Shown here: positions 15,129 through 17,130 of the stretch, in pieces
How positions within the stretch are numbered: the stretch's first letter is position 1
Layout: each line of letters starts with the position of its first letter
DNA from: Candidatus Galligastranaerophilus gallistercoris
GTDB lineage: Bacteria > Cyanobacteriota > Vampirovibrionia > Gastranaerophilales > Gastranaerophilaceae
Reading direction: 5' to 3'
NCBI GenBank assembly: GCA_018710795.1
Contig: DVJH01000092.1
Span: 1-17,130, forward strand
DNA: 17,130 nt
Program-made: the position numbers and the translations under genes
The notes under the pieces: generated by a model
What the model was told of the DNA's origin: nothing
What the model saw: only the letters and a program-made list of their open reading frames with translations
Database searches by the model: none

Positions 15129-15554
15129 ATGGATAAAATTGTTAAAATCGAGGGAGACAAAGTTTTTATCGGTCGTGATGACGGCGGGCTTATTGAGGCT
15201 GATGTCAAAGACTGCAACTTTACGCCTTCCGTAAATGACTATGTAGAAATCTTCAGGAGCGAAAATTCAATCGTTATATCAAAAGCCCAAAATATGGCCG
15301 CTGAAATTAAAGATTCCGTTATGCAGGCTATTTATTCCGCTGACGGCAAAAAACCCGTCAATAAAATTGCATACGCGGTTCTTGCGATATTTTTGGGTTC
15401 ATTCGGCGTTCATAAGTTTTATTCGGGTAAAACAGGGCTCGGCATTTTATACTTATTATTCTGCTGGTCTACAATCTCGGGGATTATAGGTTTTATAGAA
15501 GGTGTTTTTGCGCTCTTTAAACCGGCGGATGAGAACGGAAATATTGTTGTATAA
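15129..15554 (+). CDS. TM2-domain membrane protein
   Basis: 141 residues. The C-terminal half is a TM2 domain: two membrane segments (about 78-95 and 102-130) joined by a short polar turn, with the family's FLGSFGVHKFYSGKTGLGIL signature at 88-107 and a second helix ending in GFIEGVFALF. The N-terminal 1-52 is predicted soluble and beta-rich (KIEGDKVFIGRDDGGLIEAD), resembling a small SH3/OB-like barrel, followed by a short helix. The molecular role of bacterial TM2 proteins is not established and nothing here narrows it. It has its own promoter and shares a bidirectional terminator with the convergent aminotransferase gene. Confidence 0.9.
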   Translation: MDKIVKIEGDKVFIGRDDGGLIEADVKDCNFTPSVNDYVEIFRSENSIVISKAQNMAAEIKDSVMQAIYSADGKKPVNKIAYAVLAIFLGSFGVHKFYSGKTGLGILYLLFCWSTISGIIGFIEGVFALFKPADENGNIVV

Positions 15555-15570
15555 ATTTTATTTTTATTAA

Positions 15571-15596
15571 AAAACGCCCTCAAAAAAGGGCGTTTT
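15571..15596. terminator. Bidirectional terminator between convergent genes
   Basis: AAAACGCCC (15571-15579) / GGGCGTTTT (15588-15596) with an 8-nt A-rich loop. T-rich tails on both strands serve both the TM2 gene and the aminotransferase gene. Confidence 0.9.
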
Positions 15597-15617
15597 AATT
15601 TTATTTATTTTTATTTT

Positions 15618-16742
15618 TTAGACAAGCGCTTTTTCACTTGCCTTTTTAACGCATTCGATTACCGTTTTTGCAACCGTTTCCTGTTCTTCTTTTGTAATTT
15701 CGGCAAACATCGGTAATGATAAAACAAGTTTTGTATTTTTTTCGGTTTTAGGGAGATACCCTTCAGTGAAACCTAAATATTCATGGACTTTTTGAAGGTG
15801 AAGAGGTATCGGATAATATATCATAGCGCCTATGCCGTTTTCTTGAAGAAGTTTATGAACTTCGTCTCTGTTTTGAACTTTAATTGTGTACTGGTGGTAA
15901 ACGCAGTATGTATTATCCAATTCTTTCGGCGTTTCAATGCCTTCGGCGTTTTTAAACAATTCGTTATAGTATGCCGCATGTTCTCTTCTTAATTTATTCC
16001 ATTTATCAATATAAGGAAGTTTTACTCTTAAAATTGCTGCCTGTATTTCATCCAGTCTTGAATTTACGCCGATTTCGTCATGGTGATATCTGATTGCACC
16101 GCCATGGTTTCTGAGGGCTATGATTCTGTTTTTGAGGTTTTCATCGTTTGTGATTGCTAAGCCGCCGTCTCCCATTGTGCCGAGGTTTTTGGTCGGATAG
16201 AAGCTGTAGCAGCCGATATTTCCGAAGGTACCGACTTTTTTGCCTTTGTATTCGGCGCCGATTGCCTGACAGCAATCTTCAATAACGTATAGATTATGTT
16301 TTTTGGCAATTGCCATAATTTTATCCATATCGCAGGGTTGTCCGTATAAGTGAACGGGAAGAATTGCTTTTGTTTTCGGCGTAATTTTTTCTTCAATTTT
16401 ATTAACATCCATATTAAACGTGTTTTCGTCGATATCGACAAAAACGGGGGTTGCGCCCACGATACCTATTGCTTCGGTTGTTGCAACAAATGTAAATGCA
16501 ACCGTAATAACCTCATCATTTTTTCCTATATTAAGTGCTCTTAATGCAAGATGCAGCGCGTCGGTTCCCGAATTCAGGCAGATTGCATGGTTTACGCCTA
16601 TATATTTTGCAATTTCTTCTTCAAAAGCTTTATTGTGTTTGCCTAAAATATACTGCCCGGAGCGCATAACTTCTAAAACTTCTTTTTCGGCTTCGTTTTG
16701 AATTGTTGCATACTGTCTTTTTGAATCAATAATAGGTATCAT
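15618..16742 (-). CDS. DegT/DnrJ/EryC1/StrS family sugar aminotransferase
   Basis: PLP-dependent aminotransferase that adds an amino group to a nucleotide-linked keto sugar, as used for lipopolysaccharide, capsule or glycan precursors. 374 residues, full length. Family marks: LNSGTDALHLALRALNIG (56-73), AFTFVATTEAI (82-92), PVHLYGQPCDMD (129-140), the PLP-binding EDCCQAIGA (155-163) and SFYPTKNLGTMGDGG (180-194) with the Schiff-base Lys185, then RNHG (211-214) and NSRLDEIQAAILRVKLPYID (227-246). The start has AAGGGGG before it. The substrate cannot be read from sequence, and no other sugar genes lie next to it. It is divergent from the pseudouridine synthase gene. Confidence 0.95.
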   Translation of the reverse strand: MIPIIDSKRQYATIQNEAEKEVLEVMRSGQYILGKHNKAFEEEIAKYIGVNHAICLNSGTDALHLALRALNIGKNDEVITVAFTFVATTEAIGIVGATPVFVDIDENTFNMDVNKIEEKITPKTKAILPVHLYGQPCDMDKIMAIAKKHNLYVIEDCCQAIGAEYKGKKVGTFGNIGCYSFYPTKNLGTMGDGGLAITNDENLKNRIIALRNHGGAIRYHHDEIGVNSRLDEIQAAILRVKLPYIDKWNKLRREHAAYYNELFKNAEGIETPKELDNTYCVYHQYTIKVQNRDEVHKLLQENGIGAMIYYPIPLHLQKVHEYLGFTEGYLPKTEKNTKLVLSLPMFAEITKEEQETVAKTVIECVKKASEKALV

Positions 16743-16781
16743 ATTTCCCCCTTCTTAAAATATCCATAATTTTATATAATA

Positions 16782-16794
16782 CCACTTCAAGCGG
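16782..16794. repeat. Operator-like palindrome in the divergent intergenic region
   Basis: CCACTTCAAGCGG, symmetric except for one position in each arm and the centre (CC-n-CTT-C-AAG-n-GG). It lies at the middle of the 93-bp gap between divergent genes and is flanked by two direct copies of TTTTATATAAT (16770-16780 and 16799-16809). It could be a regulator site, or simply AT-rich promoter sequence. Confidence 0.3.
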
Positions 16795-16824
16795 TTGCTT
16801 TTATATAATCTTTATCTTTATAGT
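16795..16824 (+). promoter_or_regulatory. Possible promoter of the pseudouridine synthase gene
   Basis: TTGCTT (16795-16800), 18-nt spacer, TATAGT (16819-16824). The start site would fall only about 5 nt before the ATG. An alternative -10, TATAAT at 16804-16809, has no good -35. Confidence 0.35.
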
Positions 16825-16835
16825 AAAATTTCTTT

Positions 16836-17130
16836 ATGAGAATTAATAAATACATTGCTCAATCGGGTATAGTTTCAAGAAGAAAAGCCGATGAACTCGT
16901 TTTATCGGGGCGGGTTAAAGTCAACGGCAAAGTTGTTACCATGCTCGGGTTTGAGATTAGAGTTAAAGATAAAGTTACCGTAGATGATAAATTAATTAAA
17001 GCGGACAATTTTCAATACTATAAATTTTATAAACCGACAGGCTGTATTACCACAAAAGATGATGAAAAGGGGAGAAAAACGATTTATGATTATCTTCCCC
17101 CTGAATTACAGAGCCTTAAACCCGTAAGAT
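16836..17130 (+). CDS. RsuA/RluB-family pseudouridine synthase, 3'-partial
   Basis: 98 codons are visible before the right edge. The N-terminal 1-48 is an S4 RNA-binding domain (RINKYIAQSGIVSRRKADEL, then SGRVKVNGKV). The catalytic domain begins with YYKFYKPTGCITTKDD and GRKTIYDYLPPE, the pattern of the RsuA/RluB/RluE/RluF branch that isomerises uridine in ribosomal RNA. The catalytic Asp (GRLD) would lie just past the edge, so whether it targets 23S (RluB-like, my favoured call) or 16S rRNA cannot be settled. No Shine-Dalgarno sequence precedes the ATG (AAATTTCTTT), unlike the other genes here, so it may be leaderless or use a later start; the S4 domain begins right at this ATG, which favours it. 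Confidence 0.85.
   Translation, partial: MRINKYIAQSGIVSRRKADELVLSGRVKVNGKVVTMLGFEIRVKDKVTVDDKLIKADNFQYYKFYKPTGCITTKDDEKGRKTIYDYLPPELQSLKPVR

Noticed and set aside
1..17130. CRISPR arrays, tRNA/rRNA genes, insertion sequences, prophage or defence genes
   Set aside because: I looked for regularly spaced repeats, RNA gene signatures, transposase motifs and nuclease or toxin motifs and found none.

Overview
This is an AT-rich bacterial window that uses TGA, TAA and TAG as stops. It has compact operons, AAGGA-type ribosome binding sites and intrinsic hairpin terminators. The class 1B dihydroorotate dehydrogenase (PyrD plus the PyrK electron-transfer subunit, normally NAD-linked) suits an anaerobe or fermenter. 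The low GC, the long acidic coiled-coil hypotheticals and the style of the flanking unknown genes remind me of gut Gastranaerophilales (Vampirovibrionia/Melainabacteria), the non-photosynthetic relatives of cyanobacteria. That placement is an inference from memory and no marker gene here proves it.

Layout. Positions 1-5080 (+ strand) carry three large unrecognised genes. Two are tandem paralogues (1-1307, cut at the left edge, and 1518-3197) with coiled-coil N-terminal halves, disordered acidic or Pro/Ala-rich linkers and a shared C-terminal domain. The third (3352-5061) has an N-terminal coiled coil and four degenerate helix-turn-helix-like modules. The first two each end in their own terminator; the third shares a bidirectional terminator with the convergent operon. 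Positions 5085-14278 (- strand) are a tightly packed eight-gene operon, pyrK-pyrD-pyrE-pyrB-pyrC-pyrF-carA-carB. It encodes every enzyme from bicarbonate/glutamine to UMP, with genes overlapping by 4-16 nt or separated by 3-10 nt. Positions 14279-14510 hold the operon's promoter and leader and the control region of a divergent gene. Positions 14511-15554 (+) carry a small unknown gene and a TM2-domain membrane protein. Positions 15618-16742 (-) encode a DegT/DnrJ/EryC1 sugar aminotransferase. Positions 16836-17130 (+) hold the start of an S4-domain pseudouridine synthase that runs off the right edge.

How the pieces work together. CarAB makes carbamoyl phosphate, PyrB and PyrC make dihydroorotate, PyrD/PyrK oxidise it to orotate, and PyrE and PyrF finish UMP. 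No pyrR, pyrI or uracil permease gene is present. The leader instead contains a perfect 12-bp terminator hairpin preceded by a 12-codon open reading frame whose stop codon sits at the base of the stem. This arrangement suggests pyrBI-style transcription-translation attenuation.

The most novel-looking parts are the modular helix-turn-helix protein, the paralogue pair with an unknown conserved C-terminal domain, and a nearly identical 17-bp element (15 of 17 matches) upstream of both the second paralogue and the small unknown gene 13 kb away. That element hints at a common regulon.
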